A DNA stretch of 64,000 nucleotides, from assembly GCF_900638385.1 (NCBI RefSeq), contig NZ_LR134510.1:186001-250000 (forward strand). Reading direction: 5' to 3'. How positions within the stretch are numbered: the first letter of the stretch is position 1; each line of letters starts with the position of its first letter. The stretch comes from Actinobacillus delphinicola. GTDB taxonomy: Bacteria > Pseudomonadota > Gammaproteobacteria > Enterobacterales > Pasteurellaceae. The notes below the pieces were generated by a model. The model was not told where the DNA came from. It worked only from the letters and a program-made list of their open reading frames with translations, and searched no databases. Position numbers and translations under genes: made by a program. This document shows, one piece after another, positions 18,640-28,120 of this stretch.

Positions 18640-19356
18640 TTATTCACTTACTAAAGTGCCTTCTGCACGACCAAGAACCACATTGCGTAACGCACCTGGT
18701 TTACCCATATTAAATACACGGATTGGAAGATGATGATCACGCGCTAAAGTAAAGGCATTTAAGTCCATCACTTTTAGTTCTTTACGAATGACATCATCAT
18801 AGGTTAAATGTGAATATAAGGTTGCATCATCAAATTTAGCAGGATCTTTATCGTAGATTCCATCTACTTTGGTTGCTTTTAATACAACATCCGCTTCAAT
18901 TTCAATACCACGTAAACAAGCAGCAGAATCTGTTGTACAGAATGGGTTACCTGTCCCTGCAGAGAAAATCACTACACGTTTTTCACGCAACATTTTAATC
19001 GCTTCCGCCCAGTTATAAGTATCACACACTGCGGTTAATTGGAAAGCAGACATTAATTTTGCATTAACATCGGTACGGAATAGTGCATCACGAAGGGCTA
19101 AGCCATTCATTACAGTCGCCAACATCCCCATATGATCACCAACAACACGATTCATCCCTGCAGCCGCAAGTTTCGCACCACGGAAAAGGTTTCCACCACC
19201 AATTACTACGCCAACTTCCACACCCATTTCTACGAGTTCTTTAATTTCTGACGCCATTCTATCTAAAATTGTCGGATCGATACCAAAGCCTTCTGGACCT
19301 TGTAACGCTTCACCACTTAATTTCAATAAAATACGATTATAAATTGGTTTTTCCAC
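18640..19356 (-). CDS. pyrH: UMP kinase PyrH
   Basis: Phosphorylates UMP to UDP in pyrimidine nucleotide synthesis. It is a hexameric bacterial amino-acid-kinase-fold enzyme, allosterically controlled by GTP and UTP. The 238 residues start with the LLKLSGEAL lysine motif (11-19) and contain GGGNLFRG (about 53-60) and the [17 protein letters not shown] loop (about 134-150). In E. coli rpsB-tsf precede pyrH, but here the upstream gene is mdh beyond a terminator, so pyrH-frr is detached from the ribosomal genes. Confidence 0.97.
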   Translation of the reverse strand: MEKPIYNRILLKLSGEALQGPEGFGIDPTILDRMASEIKELVEMGVEVGVVIGGGNLFRGAKLAAAGMNRVVGDHMGMLATVMNGLALRDALFRTDVNAKLMSAFQLTAVCDTYNWAEAIKMLREKRVVIFSAGTGNPFCTTDSAACLRGIEIEADVVLKATKVDGIYDKDPAKFDDATLYSHLTYDDVIRKELKVMDLNAFTLARDHHLPIRVFNMGKPGALRNVVLGRAEGTLVSE

Positions 19357-19478
19357 CTTGAATCCCCTTCTAAATTTAACTTACAAAATTCTTCTTATTA
19401 TAAAGCAACCCCTATCCACTTAAAAGGATAACATAAAGATAAGCAGAAATTTTATACATTTAATTTTTAGCCATGCAT

Positions 19479-19508
19479 AAAAAATCCCCAGCTTAGCTGA
19501 GGATTTTT
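19479..19508 (-). terminator. Terminator after mdh
   Basis: A stem of about 13 bp with one G-T pair (19479-19491 against 19496-19508, AAAAATCC and complement at the base) and a 4-base loop, followed on the minus strand by a T run. It lies immediately after the mdh stop. Confidence 0.85.
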
Positions 19509-19512
19509 ACTT

Positions 19513-20451
19513 TTATGCTTGAGTAATAAATTTCACACCTAATTCAATGTCTTTATGTAAGGTTGGTAACATGGCTTGCAGTGCTTTTTCTTCAAACTCA
19601 CTTAATCGTCCAATCGGAAGGAGTTCTGCAATACCCTCTTTGCCAAAGCGCATTGGTTGTGAGAAGAATCGGCTATATTGGCCGTCACCTTCCACATACG
19701 CACAAGCTACAGTATTTTCACCAAGTAGCCCTTTTACTAATGCACAAGTAAATCTTGCTCCTGCTTGAGCCATAGAAAGCGTTGCTGATCCGCCACCTGC
19801 TTTTGCATTAACCACTTCAGTACCTGCATTTTGAATACGTTTAGTAAGAGTAGCAACTTCTTCCTCGGTCCAATCTACGTAAGGCACTTGTGATAATAAC
19901 GGTAAAATTGTTACGCCAGAATGACCGCCAATAACAGGAACAGTTGTATGGTATACATCTAGCCCTTTTAATTCGGCAACAAAAGTTTCTGAACGTAAAA
20001 CGTCCAATGCTGTTACACCAAAAAGCTTACGTTTATCATAGACACCCGCTTTTTTGAGAACTTCCGCTGCAATGGCAACAGTTGTGTTCACTGGGTTGGT
20101 AATAATACATGTGCAAGCTTTAGGACACACTTGAGCGATTTTTTCCACCAAGTCTTTAATGATACCCGCATTGATATTAAAAAGATCAGAGCGATCCATG
20201 CCTGGCTTTCTTGCAACACCTGCAGTAATGACAACTACATCACTACCTTGTAAAGCTAAGGCAAGATCATCACCACAAAATCCTGCGACTTTCACTTCAG
20301 TTGGAATATGACTAACATCTACTGCAACACCTGGTGTCACTGGCGAGATATCATAAAGTGCAAGCTCACTTCCTGGTGGTAATTGCATTTTTAAAAGCAA
20401 AGCTAATGGTTGGCCTATTCCCCCTGCTGCCCCTAAAAGTGTGACTTTCAT
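19513..20451 (-). CDS. mdh: Malate dehydrogenase (NAD)
   Basis: Interconverts malate and oxaloacetate with NAD in the TCA cycle and the reductive anaerobic branch to fumarate. At 312 residues it has the E. coli length. The NAD loop is GAAGGIGQP (7-15). The catalytic pair is D150 and H177 (IGGHSG), with substrate arginines R81, R87 and R153. It is a single-gene unit with a long upstream region. A perfect inverted pair TTGAG-N6-CTCAA about 100 bases upstream could be a regulator site, fitting the oxygen and carbon control known for mdh. Confidence 0.97.
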   Translation of the reverse strand: MKVTLLGAAGGIGQPLALLLKMQLPPGSELALYDISPVTPGVAVDVSHIPTEVKVAGFCGDDLALALQGSDVVVITAGVARKPGMDRSDLFNINAGIIKDLVEKIAQVCPKACTCIITNPVNTTVAIAAEVLKKAGVYDKRKLFGVTALDVLRSETFVAELKGLDVYHTTVPVIGGHSGVTILPLLSQVPYVDWTEEEVATLTKRIQNAGTEVVNAKAGGGSATLSMAQAGARFTCALVKGLLGENTVACAYVEGDGQYSRFFSQPMRFGKEGIAELLPIGRLSEFEEKALQAMLPTLHKDIELGVKFITQA

Positions 20452-20550
20452 TGTATGCTCCTTTAATAAAAATAAAATAAATCATGAATAATAAATAAAC
20501 TATGGAAAGTTTAAATTTTTCCATCCTAGAACTCAAAATGAAAAAAACTA

Positions 20551-20566
20551 TATTGAGATCTAGCTC
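20551..20566. promoter_or_regulatory. Inverted repeat TTGAG-N6-CTCAA upstream of mdh
   Basis: Perfect 5-bp arms are separated by 6 bases, about 100 bp before the mdh ATG. The spacing (16 bp total) does not fit the 14-bp FNR consensus, so the binding protein is unknown. It may also be chance in AT-rich DNA. Confidence 0.25.
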
Positions 20567-20654
20567 AAACTTTTTGCTATTTTTTGCTGATTTTTGCATT
20601 AATCATTATTTTTTTATCAGCAATTATTGTATATTTTTACTCCAAATAGAGTAA

Positions 20655-20677
20655 AAAAGGTGAGATAACTCACCTTT
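20655..20677 (-). terminator. Terminator after rsuA
   Basis: A 9-bp stem AAAGGTGAG/CTCACCTTT with loop ATAA. On the minus strand it is followed by TTTTTT, in the orientation of rsuA, whose stop is about 55 bp away. A copy of the intergenic repeat lies between the stop and this hairpin. Confidence 0.75.
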
Positions 20678-20706
20678 CGTATTTTAATTAATAAGGCAAA
20701 ACACAA

Positions 20707-20739
20707 TAAATTTTACCGAAAAATCTGGCGTGTTATTTT
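20707..20739 (+). repeat. Copy of the GGGGCGTGTT intergenic repeat overlapping the rsuA stop
   Basis: TAAATTTTACCGAAAAATC followed by TGGCGTGTTATTTT matches the consensus with two changes in the G run. The TTA at 20733-20735 within it is the complement of the rsuA stop codon, so the element reaches into the gene end. Confidence 0.6.
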
Positions 20740-21440
20740 GAAATTGGCTCTCCAATTTTACGCTCTTGAGCGTCAAGCTCACGCCATTCACCTTCCTCAA
20801 GGCTTTCATCCAAAATCACATCACCAATACGCCAACGATGCAAGCCAATCACTTTATTTCCCAGTGCGCCAAACATACGTTTTACTTGATGGTAACGTCC
20901 TTCGGTTAATGTTAAATTAGCTTGGTAATCATCAATAATCTCTAATATCGCAGGCTGAGTCGGTGTTTTTTCTCCACGCAACAAAATACCTTCTTGGAAA
21001 GCCTGAGCGTAATGCTCTTCAATTGGATCAGCTAAGGTAACCAAATAAGTTTTTTCACAATGATGTTTCGGTGAAGTAATGCGATGTGACCATTGCCCAT
21101 CGTCTGTTAATAGAACCAAGCCCGTTGTATCTACATCTAAACGCCCTGCACAATGCAATTTTCCTGCTAATGGATAATCGAAAAATTGCAATACACTTGG
21201 GTAATCGCGCTCATCTGTACTACATACATAACCTTGCGGTTTATTCAACATGATATATTGCCCTTCGTCATACCATGCTAACGTTTCACCATCTAATTGA
21301 ATAAGATCCTCTGCGCTAACTTGTGCGGAGGCTGATTTTTCCATTTTATCGTTAACCGTTACAACGCCTTGGCGTAATACTTTACTCGCTTGCGAGCGTG
21401 TCATTCCCGTCGCTTCAGCCAGAAATTTATCTAATCGCAT
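20733..21440 (-). CDS. rsuA: 16S rRNA pseudouridine(516) synthase RsuA
   Basis: Isomerises U516 of 16S rRNA to pseudouridine. The 235-residue protein has an N-terminal S4 RNA-binding domain (MRLDKFLAEATGMTRSQASK onward) and the synthase domain with the catalytic aspartate D102 in GRLDVDTTG. The KTYLVTL segment and the closing GRYHQVKRMFGALGNKV motif are typical of the RsuA branch. It is downstream of uvrD by 21 bp and could share its transcript. The last codons overlap a dispersed repeat. Confidence 0.93.
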   Translation of the reverse strand: MRLDKFLAEATGMTRSQASKVLRQGVVTVNDKMEKSASAQVSAEDLIQLDGETLAWYDEGQYIMLNKPQGYVCSTDERDYPSVLQFFDYPLAGKLHCAGRLDVDTTGLVLLTDDGQWSHRITSPKHHCEKTYLVTLADPIEEHYAQAFQEGILLRGEKTPTQPAILEIIDDYQANLTLTEGRYHQVKRMFGALGNKVIGLHRWRIGDVILDESLEEGEWRELDAQERKIGEPISK

Positions 21441-21461
21441 AAATATCCTTGGTTATTTTGT

Positions 21462-23651
21462 TTAATTCAGTTTTTCTAATTTTGCCAATTTTGCAATCAG
21501 CCATTTAATGCCTTCACCTTGGAATGCAATTTGTAAACGCGTATGCTCGCCGCTACCTTCAACATTGATAATTGAGCCTTTCCCAAACTTCGCATGCTGT
21601 ACTTTTTGTCCCATCTTCCATTCAGAAGTATTTAACATTGGTGTTGATTTTATCGATCCCACAGCATTTTGATTATAAGCACGTGTGACTTTGCCTCGTA
21701 ATCGAATTTCTTGTAAGCATTCTTGTGGCAATTCTTCAATAAAACGAGAACGGCGATGAATTTCGTCTTTACCATACAAACGTCGGCTTTCAGCATGGCA
21801 TAATGTTAGCAAAATTTTAGCTCGTGTAATCCCAACATAAGCTAAACGGCGTTCTTCTTCTAATCGCCCCGCCTCTTCAAAAGAACGTCCACTTGGGAAT
21901 AATCCTTCTTCCATTCCAACAATAAAGACACGAGAAAATTCCAGCCCTTTTGCTGCATGAAGCGTCATCATCTGTACGCCGTCTTGATGCGCCTCTGCTT
22001 GACCTTCGCCAGCTTCAAGGGAGGCATGCGTTAGAAAGGCTGTTAAATCACTTAAACCTTCCGCATCTTCAGGTTTTTCAAATTCTTTAGCAGCGGTCAC
22101 TAATTCTTCCAAGTTCTCAATGCGAACTTCGCCCTTATCGCCTTTTTCTTTTTCGTACATTCCATACAAGCCAGAATGTTTAATCACAAAGTCCGTTTGG
22201 GCGGCTAGTGTCATAGATTGGGTTTCAGTACGCAAATTTTGGATCAATTCGGCAAATCGGAGTAAAGATGTCGCAGCACGGCTTGTTAGATATTGCTCTT
22301 CAATCGCGATTTCCATGGCTTGCCATAAGGTAATTTGACGTTCACGGGTTAAATTACGCAATATATCCATCGTGCGTTCACCGATACCTCTTGTTGGCGT
22401 GTTAATCACGCGTTCAAACGCTGCATCATCTTGTACATTCGCAATAAGGCGTAAATACGCCAAAGCATCTTTAATTTCTTGGCGTTCAAAGAAGCGTAAT
22501 CCCCCATAAATACGATATGGAATTTTCATCTTAAGCAAGGCATCTTCAAGCACACGGGATTGACTATTGCTACGATACAAAATGGCACAATCAGATAATT
22601 TCCCTTTTTCTTCACGCCATTTTTCAATTTGCGTTGCCACAAATAATGCTTCATCCAATTCATTAAAAGCAGCATAAATTCCAACGGGTTCCCCTGCGCC
22701 ATCCGCTGTCCATAATTCTTTGCCCAGGCGATCCGTGTTGTGAGAGATTAATTCGTTGGCACTTTTTAAGATATTCCCTGTTGAACGATAATTTTGTTCC
22801 AAGCGAATAGTTTGTGCTTGAGGAAAATCACGCAAGAAAAATTGAATATTTTCTACTTTTGCACCACGCCAACCATAAATAGACTGATCATCATCCCCTA
22901 CGATCATCACATTTCCCGTATTCCCAGCAAGTAACTTGATCCATTCGTATTGAATGAAGTTAGTATCTTGGAACTCATCCACAAGAATTTGTGTAAAGCG
23001 TCGTTGGAAATGTTGTAAAATCAATGGATTATTTTTCCATAATTCGTAAGCTCGTAACAATAATTCAGAAAAATCAACTAACCCTGCACGATCACACGCA
23101 TCTTGATAGAGGCGATAAATTTCGATCCATGTGCGCTCATGCGGATCTTTAGCCACGCCCAGATCTTTCGGTCTGCGTCCCTCTTCCTTTTGGTGATTAA
23201 TAAACCAACATGCTTGCTTATGCGGGTAATCTTTTTCGTCATATTCATGAAGTTTCATTAATCGTTTTACTAGACGAAGCTGATCCTCTGAATCAAGGAT
23301 TTGGAAATCTTGTGGCAGGTTTGCATCATTGTAGTAGGTACGCAAAATTCGGTGTGCAATACTATGGAAAGTGCCCACCCACATACCAAATAATTGACGC
23401 TCATTTCCTGTTTTATGCAATGTCTGCTCAATACGAGAACGCATTTCTGCGGCTGCTTTATTGGTAAAAGTAACTGCCATAATATGATTTTCTGGCACAT
23501 CTTCCACCCCAATTAACCAAGCGACACGATGCGTAAGTACTCGTGTTTTACCGCTTCCTGCTCCTGCAAGCACTAAATAATTGCCAAGCGGTGCCGCAAC
23601 GGCCTCACGTTGTTTCTCATTTAACCCATCAAGTAAATCTGAAATATCCAT
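21462..23651 (-). CDS. uvrD: DNA helicase II UvrD
   Basis: A 3'-5' SF1A helicase used in nucleotide excision and mismatch repair and in clearing RecA filaments. From the chosen ATG it has 729 residues (E. coli 720). Walker A is AGAGSGKTR (30-38), Walker B DEFQDTN, and further motifs include GDDDQSIYGWRG, QNYRS, TLHAAKGLEF and VGITRA. The C-terminal tail carries the small basic domain (KVQHAKFGKG). I start at the ATG at 23651, where homology begins (MDISDLL), rather than a GTG 15 bases upstream. A perfect LexA box 14 bases before this ATG indicates SOS control. Confidence 0.96.
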   Translation of the reverse strand: MDISDLLDGLNEKQREAVAAPLGNYLVLAGAGSGKTRVLTHRVAWLIGVEDVPENHIMAVTFTNKAAAEMRSRIEQTLHKTGNERQLFGMWVGTFHSIAHRILRTYYNDANLPQDFQILDSEDQLRLVKRLMKLHEYDEKDYPHKQACWFINHQKEEGRRPKDLGVAKDPHERTWIEIYRLYQDACDRAGLVDFSELLLRAYELWKNNPLILQHFQRRFTQILVDEFQDTNFIQYEWIKLLAGNTGNVMIVGDDDQSIYGWRGAKVENIQFFLRDFPQAQTIRLEQNYRSTGNILKSANELISHNTDRLGKELWTADGAGEPVGIYAAFNELDEALFVATQIEKWREEKGKLSDCAILYRSNSQSRVLEDALLKMKIPYRIYGGLRFFERQEIKDALAYLRLIANVQDDAAFERVINTPTRGIGERTMDILRNLTRERQITLWQAMEIAIEEQYLTSRAATSLLRFAELIQNLRTETQSMTLAAQTDFVIKHSGLYGMYEKEKGDKGEVRIENLEELVTAAKEFEKPEDAEGLSDLTAFLTHASLEAGEGQAEAHQDGVQMMTLHAAKGLEFSRVFIVGMEEGLFPSGRSFEEAGRLEEERRLAYVGITRAKILLTLCHAESRRLYGKDEIHRRSRFIEELPQECLQEIRLRGKVTRAYNQNAVGSIKSTPMLNTSEWKMGQKVQHAKFGKGSIINVEGSGEHTRLQIAFQGEGIKWLIAKLAKLEKLN

Positions 23652-23665
23652 GTGATTTTGTTCCA

Positions 23666-23681
23666 CTGTTTTTATGTACAG
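23666..23681. promoter_or_regulatory. LexA (SOS) box of uvrD
   Basis: CTGT-N8-ACAG, both halves exact, lies just upstream of the uvrD start. uvrD is a classical LexA target in Enterobacteria, so this is very probably its operator. It also argues that translation starts at the ATG downstream of it. Confidence 0.85.
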
Positions 23682-23716
23682 GGAAAATTATAAAAATCTT
23701 CCCTGATGAGGACAAG

Positions 23717-23752
23717 TAAAAATTTTTCCGAAAATCGGGGCGTGTTATTTTA
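23717..23752 (+). repeat. Best single-copy match of the GGGGCGTGTT repeat
   Basis: TAAAAATTTTTCCGAAAATC followed by GGGGCGTGTTATTTTA. It lies between rlmM and uvrD, which are on the same strand. This copy has no second arm, so it is not a palindrome. Confidence 0.7.
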
Positions 23753-23801
23753 CGCAAGCATGAACAGTAATTTCTTCACGATCGTGATAAAGCTGTTTTG
23801 C

Positions 23802-24830
23802 TTAGATTTGGAATGAAAAACCTGCATCTTGCAGTTGTCTAGCGATACTGTCTAAACATTGCTGAACTTCTTGATAACGCTTTTTCATCGGCAATTTAAG
23901 GTTAAAGATCGCCTCTTGCGTCCACCCATTAACGAGCCATTTTGCCATCAAATCAGCAATACGACTTGGTTTTTCTACCATATCACATACAAGCCAATTA
24001 ACACGCTTACGTTTTGGAGGCTGGAATTTAAATCCATCTTCAGGGCAATGTTCAATGCGTCCAGTATCAAAAAGGCTTGTTGCCATTTTGCCGTGATCAA
24101 CTGCATAAACGAATACACCACGTTTTACGAGCTGATAAGTCCAACCACCTGGACATGCTCCAAGATCGACCCCGATTTGATTTTCATTAAAACGTGTTTT
24201 TTCTTCTTCTGGCGTAAAGAAGGTCAAAATTGCTTCTTCTAGCTTTAATGTAGAACGACTGGGAGCCATTTCAGGAAAACGTAGGCGTTGAATCCCCATG
24301 AAATAGGGCGAATGCTGTTGATTGTAAGAATAACCAACATAACATGCATTATTGCGTAAAAAGAAAACGTGTAATGTCCGTGCATGCTTTGCAACTTTTG
24401 CTTGCAATGCACCTGATCTACGTAATGCCTGACGTAGTGGAACGGTAAATTTTCGGCAAAAAGTTAATAATGATTTCGCTTCGTTGGTATCTGCGCTTTC
24501 TACCCAAACATCATCCGTTTTTGTGAGATCAAAGGGTGCAGGAAGTTGTTTAAACGCTTCTATTATTGGCGTGATACGATCTTCTGGCGAGAGATCTTCT
24601 AATAAATCAGAGATCACTAGCAATTGACGAGCAAAAATTAATTCTTTTACTGGCAATTTTTGGGCAAGCAGATCAGCATCGTTCGGTTGATAACATTCAA
24701 AAATAACATAAGCGGTATTTTCTACCGCTCGTGCAAATCCCGCTACCCCTAAGGTAGCGGCTTTTTCCATAATTTCTGCTGCCATTTCTTTTTCAAAGCC
24801 CTGGCGGCAGTAAAGCATAATTTTATTCAT
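23802..24830 (-). CDS. rlmM: 23S rRNA 2'-O-ribose C2498 methyltransferase RlmM
   Basis: Methylates the ribose of C2498 in 23S rRNA using SAM. The 342-residue protein has an N-terminal THUMP-like domain (about 1-150) and a Rossmann-fold methyltransferase domain with the SAM loop GVDLGACPGGWTYQL (about residues 217-231) and the K-D-K-E type catalytic segments VDHG and CDMVEKP. It is shorter than E. coli RlmM (366). Its start overlaps the gcvA end by 8 bp, so translation is probably coupled. Confidence 0.92.
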   Translation of the reverse strand: MNKIMLYCRQGFEKEMAAEIMEKAATLGVAGFARAVENTAYVIFECYQPNDADLLAQKLPVKELIFARQLLVISDLLEDLSPEDRITPIIEAFKQLPAPFDLTKTDDVWVESADTNEAKSLLTFCRKFTVPLRQALRRSGALQAKVAKHARTLHVFFLRNNACYVGYSYNQQHSPYFMGIQRLRFPEMAPSRSTLKLEEAILTFFTPEEEKTRFNENQIGVDLGACPGGWTYQLVKRGVFVYAVDHGKMATSLFDTGRIEHCPEDGFKFQPPKRKRVNWLVCDMVEKPSRIADLMAKWLVNGWTQEAIFNLKLPMKKRYQEVQQCLDSIARQLQDAGFSFQI

Positions 24831-25722
24831 TCCTTTCCTTTTGAATAGTATTTAAAATCCATTGTTTAAAGGCATTTATTTGTTCATTACTTGCCTTATC
24901 CAATTGATTTACAATATAAAATGATTTTGAATCACGCAATGATTTGTGTGGCAACACCTGAACAAGATTTCCATCATTCACCTCTTTTTGAGCTAATGCT
25001 CTATTCGCCAAAACTAGCCCTTGTCCATGTTTAGCCGCTTGTAAGGCCATAATGGTATGGCTAAATAATGCTCCATGCTGATGGTCAAGTCCATCTAATT
25101 CAAGGTAACTCACCATATCTTGCCAATTTTGATAATCATGAATATGTAAGAATTGGTGTTGTAACAAATCTTTTACTGTATTAATAGGTTTCGAAGCGAG
25201 TAATTTAGGCGCACCTAAAATAATCAATTCTCCATCCAGTAATTTTTCTACCTGAAAATGTTTCCAATCACCATTACCATAATAAATTGCCAGATCGGTT
25301 TCGTTATTTTTGAAGAAACCTTCATCCTGATCAACGCCATTTAAGCGTAAATCAATATTATGATGGGTATTATGAAAATCCGTGAGATGTGGTACCAACC
25401 ATTGCATGCCAAACGTTTGAGGTACGGCAATCGCAAGATGTCTGTCATTTTGTTGCGTCAAAATTTTCTTCGTCGCTTCAGTTAAACGATTGAAGATTTT
25501 ACTAATGTCCGCAAAGTAATACACTCCAGTCTCTGTTAATTCTAATGTTCTATTTTTGCGATAAAACAAAGGCATTCCCAAAAAATCTTCTAACAACTTA
25601 ATTTGATGGCTAATTGCTGCCTGTGTTACACACAGTTCCTCAGCTGCTTTGGTAAAACTTAGATGGCGAGCAGAACACTCAAACGCTTTTAGAGAATTTA
25701 GAGGGGGTAAACGCTTATACAT
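24823..25722 (-). CDS. gcvA: Glycine cleavage system regulator GcvA (LysR family)
   Basis: A LysR-type regulator that controls the gcv operon in response to glycine and drives the sRNA gene gcvB. The 299-residue product starts RLPPLNSLKAFECSARHLSF with the winged-helix (TKAAEELCVTQAAISHQIK at about 25-43), followed by the periplasmic-binding-like effector domain. The match to E. coli GcvA extends through the whole N terminus. A GcvB-like RNA is divergently encoded directly upstream, as in Enterobacteria, which strongly supports GcvA over other LysR members. Confidence 0.93.
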   Translation of the reverse strand: MYKRLPPLNSLKAFECSARHLSFTKAAEELCVTQAAISHQIKLLEDFLGMPLFYRKNRTLELTETGVYYFADISKIFNRLTEATKKILTQQNDRHLAIAVPQTFGMQWLVPHLTDFHNTHHNIDLRLNGVDQDEGFFKNNETDLAIYYGNGDWKHFQVEKLLDGELIILGAPKLLASKPINTVKDLLQHQFLHIHDYQNWQDMVSYLELDGLDHQHGALFSHTIMALQAAKHGQGLVLANRALAQKEVNDGNLVQVLPHKSLRDSKSFYIVNQLDKASNEQINAFKQWILNTIQKERNE

Positions 25723-25793
25723 AGGTCATCCATTTCTTATTTAACATTATAAAATGATTAGTTTTTTTTATATAAAAAATCAATTTTTATCCT

Positions 25794-25822
25794 TTGTGAG
25801 TATTGATTATTTTTCATAAAAT
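25794..25822 (+). promoter_or_regulatory. Candidate promoter of gcvB
   Basis: TTGTGA (25794-25799, 4/6) and TAAAAT (25817-25822, 5/6) are 17 bp apart. They would start transcription near 25828. Adjacent AT-rich DNA, including ATTAG/CTAAT near 25756, fits the known T-N11-A and CTAAT features of GcvA sites. Confidence 0.5.
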
Positions 25823-25827
25823 ACTCA

Positions 25828-25985
25828 CCGTACCTAACATGAAGAACGTCCCTTTTCATTGTTAGATATAATGTTGTGTTTGCATATTGTTCGGTAGAGT
25901 TAGATCGCTCTCAAATTATTCCAACTCTATTGTTCATTTTATCCTATTGTAAATCTTATTACCGCTACTGCGTAGCGGTTTTTCT
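25828..25985 (+). ncRNA. gcvB: Small regulatory RNA GcvB
   Basis: A plus-strand RNA of about 160 nt, divergent from gcvA. It contains a G/U-rich block, ATGTTGTGTTTGCATATTG at about 25871-25889, which matches the conserved R1 seed of GcvB (the element that pairs with amino acid and peptide transporter mRNAs). It ends in a perfect 8-bp terminator hairpin (ACCGCTAC/GTAGCGGT, 25961-25979) followed by a T tract. Enteric GcvB is about 200 nt. The 5' end is an estimate from the promoter spacing. GcvB requires Hfq in other species. A short open frame across it has no ribosome site and is not a gene. Confidence 0.75.
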
Positions 25986-26003
25986 TTTTACCCCTGATCT
26001 CCA

Positions 26004-26783
26004 TTACTCCTCAATACCATCACGTTTAAAGACCCAAGTATCTTCCGTACTTTCATTTTCCTCAAAATAATATCCCGCTGTACTGAAAGATTTTAATGCT
26101 TCAGGATCCTGTAACTTATTTTCTAAAATATAACGACACATTAATCCACGTGCTTTTTTAGCATAAAAACTGATGACTTTATACTTACCATTTTTATAGT
26201 CTAAAAATACTGGTTTGATAATACGTGCTTGCAGTGCATTTGGTTTAACCGCTTTAAAATATTCATCAGATGCCAAGTTTATTAAAATATTATCGCCTTG
26301 CTGATCTAATGCGTCTTGTAAAGCATTTGTAATCATTACGCCCCAAAAATCGTATAAATTTTTTCCTTTAGGATTTTCTAATTTTGTTCCCATTTCAAGA
26401 CGATAAGGTTGCATTAAATCTAATGGACGAAGCAAACCATACAATCCCGAAAGCATACGAAGGTGCGATTGCGCAAATTCAATTGCCTGTGGCGACAACG
26501 TTTCTACATCGAGCCCTGTATATACATCTCCCTTAAATGCATAAATCGCAGGACGAGCATTTTTTTCTGTTTGTATTTTTTGCCATTCTCCAAAACGTGC
26601 CGCATTTAACCCTGCTAATTTATCACTAATATGCATCAAAGATGCAATAGCTTGTGGGGATAATTTTCGACAAACATCAATTAGCGCTTCACTTTGATCT
26701 AAAAATGGTGGCTGCGTTGTTTCCCAATCTGGAATAGGTGATGTGAAATCTAATGTTTTTGCGGGTGAAATAATCGCTAACAT
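26004..26783 (-). CDS. yaaA: Peroxide stress protein YaaA
   Basis: A DUF328 protein, which in E. coli is induced by OxyR and limits intracellular iron and DNA damage under peroxide stress. The 259 residues have the family signatures ISPAKTLD (5-12), [10 protein letters not shown] (about 85-94) and the C-terminal CRYILENKL segment. It follows ung by 9 bp, so the two form a DNA-damage-related pair. It is convergent with gcvB, whose terminator lies about 20 bp beyond the yaaA stop. Confidence 0.94.
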   Translation of the reverse strand: MLAIISPAKTLDFTSPIPDWETTQPPFLDQSEALIDVCRKLSPQAIASLMHISDKLAGLNAARFGEWQKIQTEKNARPAIYAFKGDVYTGLDVETLSPQAIEFAQSHLRMLSGLYGLLRPLDLMQPYRLEMGTKLENPKGKNLYDFWGVMITNALQDALDQQGDNILINLASDEYFKAVKPNALQARIIKPVFLDYKNGKYKVISFYAKKARGLMCRYILENKLQDPEALKSFSTAGYYFEENESTEDTWVFKRDGIEE

Positions 26784-26792
26784 ATAAAATCC

Positions 26793-27461
26793 TTACTCAA
26801 TCGGTAACTGCCAATCAATTTCTGGCAATTGATGTTGACGTAAATAATCGTTTGTTTTTTTGAAATGCCCACAATCAAAAAAACCACGGTGTGCAGAAAG
26901 TGGTGATGGATGAACAGAAGTTAAAACACAATGCTTACTACGATCAATAAATTGCCCCTTCTTCTGTGCATGCGCTCCCCACAACAAAAAGACCAAATTT
27001 TCTTTTTTATGATTAAGTGCAGAAATAATTTTATCGGTAAAATCTTCCCAACCAATTTGAGCGTGAGAATGTGCTTTCCCCGCTTCAACCGTCAATACTG
27101 TATTGAGCAGTAATACCCCTTGCTGTGCCCAATACGTTAAATCACCATCTCTAGGAATCTGAAATTCAGGATAATCCTTTTGTAAGGTTTTATAAATATT
27201 TTGTAATGAAGGCGGAAGTCGAACACCTTTTCGTACAGAGAAAGATAATCCATGTGCTTGCCCTGCTCCATGATAAGGATCCTGCCCAATAATAACCACT
27301 CTTACATCATCAAAGTTTGTCAATTTAAGTGCATTAAAAATATCGGGTTTAGGCGGATAAATTATCTTCCCCGCAGCACGCTCTCTATCCAAAAACTGCA
27401 AAATATTTTGAAAATATGGTTGTGATTTTTCTTCACCTAATACATCGTGCCACGTCAGCAT
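26793..27461 (-). CDS. ung: Uracil-DNA glycosylase
   Basis: Removes uracil from DNA, the start of base excision repair. The 222-residue family-1 enzyme has the water-activating motif GQDPYHG (catalytic D61), the [10 protein letters not shown] segment and the [10 protein letters not shown] minor-groove loop. Length and motifs are typical. It is divergent from grcA, the same ung/yfiD pairing as in E. coli, with a 194-bp AT-rich region between them. Confidence 0.97.
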   Translation of the reverse strand: MLTWHDVLGEEKSQPYFQNILQFLDRERAAGKIIYPPKPDIFNALKLTNFDDVRVVIIGQDPYHGAGQAHGLSFSVRKGVRLPPSLQNIYKTLQKDYPEFQIPRDGDLTYWAQQGVLLLNTVLTVEAGKAHSHAQIGWEDFTDKIISALNHKKENLVFLLWGAHAQKKGQFIDRSKHCVLTSVHPSPLSAHRGFFDCGHFKKTNDYLRQHQLPEIDWQLPIE

Positions 27462-27655
27462 ATCAATTTCTCTCTAAAAGCTAAATAGGTAATTATAAAG
27501 AATCCTAATATAAATGCTAGTATAAAATTAAGAACTATTCTCATTATTAATATAGCTAGATTTATAGCGTTATTTTATATAAATAAAATTTGAAAATTTA
27601 AAAAAAAACGCTAAAATTTCTCCAGATCTCATAACTCAATTTTAAGGAACATATT

Positions 27656-28039
27656 ATGATTACTGGTATCCAAATTACACAAGCAGCAAATGACGCTTTA
27701 CTTAATTCATTCTGGTTATTAGATAGCGATAAAGGCGAGGCTCGTTGCCTAGCTGCAAAAAAAGATTTTAAAGAAGATCAAATCGTTGCGATTAAAGATC
27801 TTGGTCAATTTGAATATCGTGAACTTCCAGTAGATGTTGCTCCAACAGTTAAAGTGGAAGGTGGTCAACACTTAAACGTAAACGTATTACGTCGTGAAAC
27901 TTTAGAAGATGCAGTAAAACATCCAGAAAAATATCCACAACTTACTATCCGTGTTTCAGGCTATGCGGTTCGTTTCAATTCATTAACACCTGAACAACAA
28001 CGTGATGTAATCACTCGTACTTTCACTGAAAGTTTATAA
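27656..28039 (+). CDS. grcA: Autonomous glycyl radical cofactor GrcA (YfiD)
   Basis: A spare glycyl-radical domain that replaces the broken C terminus of oxygen-damaged pyruvate formate-lyase, restoring anaerobic pyruvate cleavage. The 127-residue protein carries the radical site G102 in RVSGYAVRF, at the E. coli position. AAGGA precedes the ATG. The upstream region is strongly AT-rich. In E. coli this gene is controlled by FNR and ArcA, but I find only a poor FNR-like sequence near 27590. A terminator follows. Confidence 0.96.
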   Translation: MITGIQITQAANDALLNSFWLLDSDKGEARCLAAKKDFKEDQIVAIKDLGQFEYRELPVDVAPTVKVEGGQHLNVNVLRRETLEDAVKHPEKYPQLTIRVSGYAVRFNSLTPEQQRDVITRTFTESL

Positions 28040-28056
28040 TTTAACTACTTGCATTC

Positions 28057-28086
28057 AAAACCCTAAACTTCGCTTTAGGGTTTTTT
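28057..28086 (+). terminator. Terminator after grcA
   Basis: An 11-bp stem (AAAACCCTAAA at 28057-28067 with 28074-28084) and a 6-base loop, ending in TTTTTT. Confidence 0.85.
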
Positions 28087-28120
28087 GTCCTTGTTTTTTA
28101 TTAAATAAACAAATCAGTCT

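Noticed and set aside
23652-23666. GTG start for UvrD five codons upstream
   Set aside because: It abuts the LexA box and adds residues not seen in the family.
23859-24242. 127-codon antisense frame in rlmM
   Set aside because: It lies wholly inside a well-identified gene and the protein is Phe/Thr-rich without domain signs.
25876-26070. 64-codon plus-strand frame upstream of yaaA
   Set aside because: It has no ribosome site, runs through the GcvB terminator and overlaps the yaaA end. The RNA explanation fits better.
27580-27610. FNR site upstream of grcA
   Set aside because: The best candidate matches only about 6 of 10 consensus positions, which is expected by chance in DNA this AT-rich.
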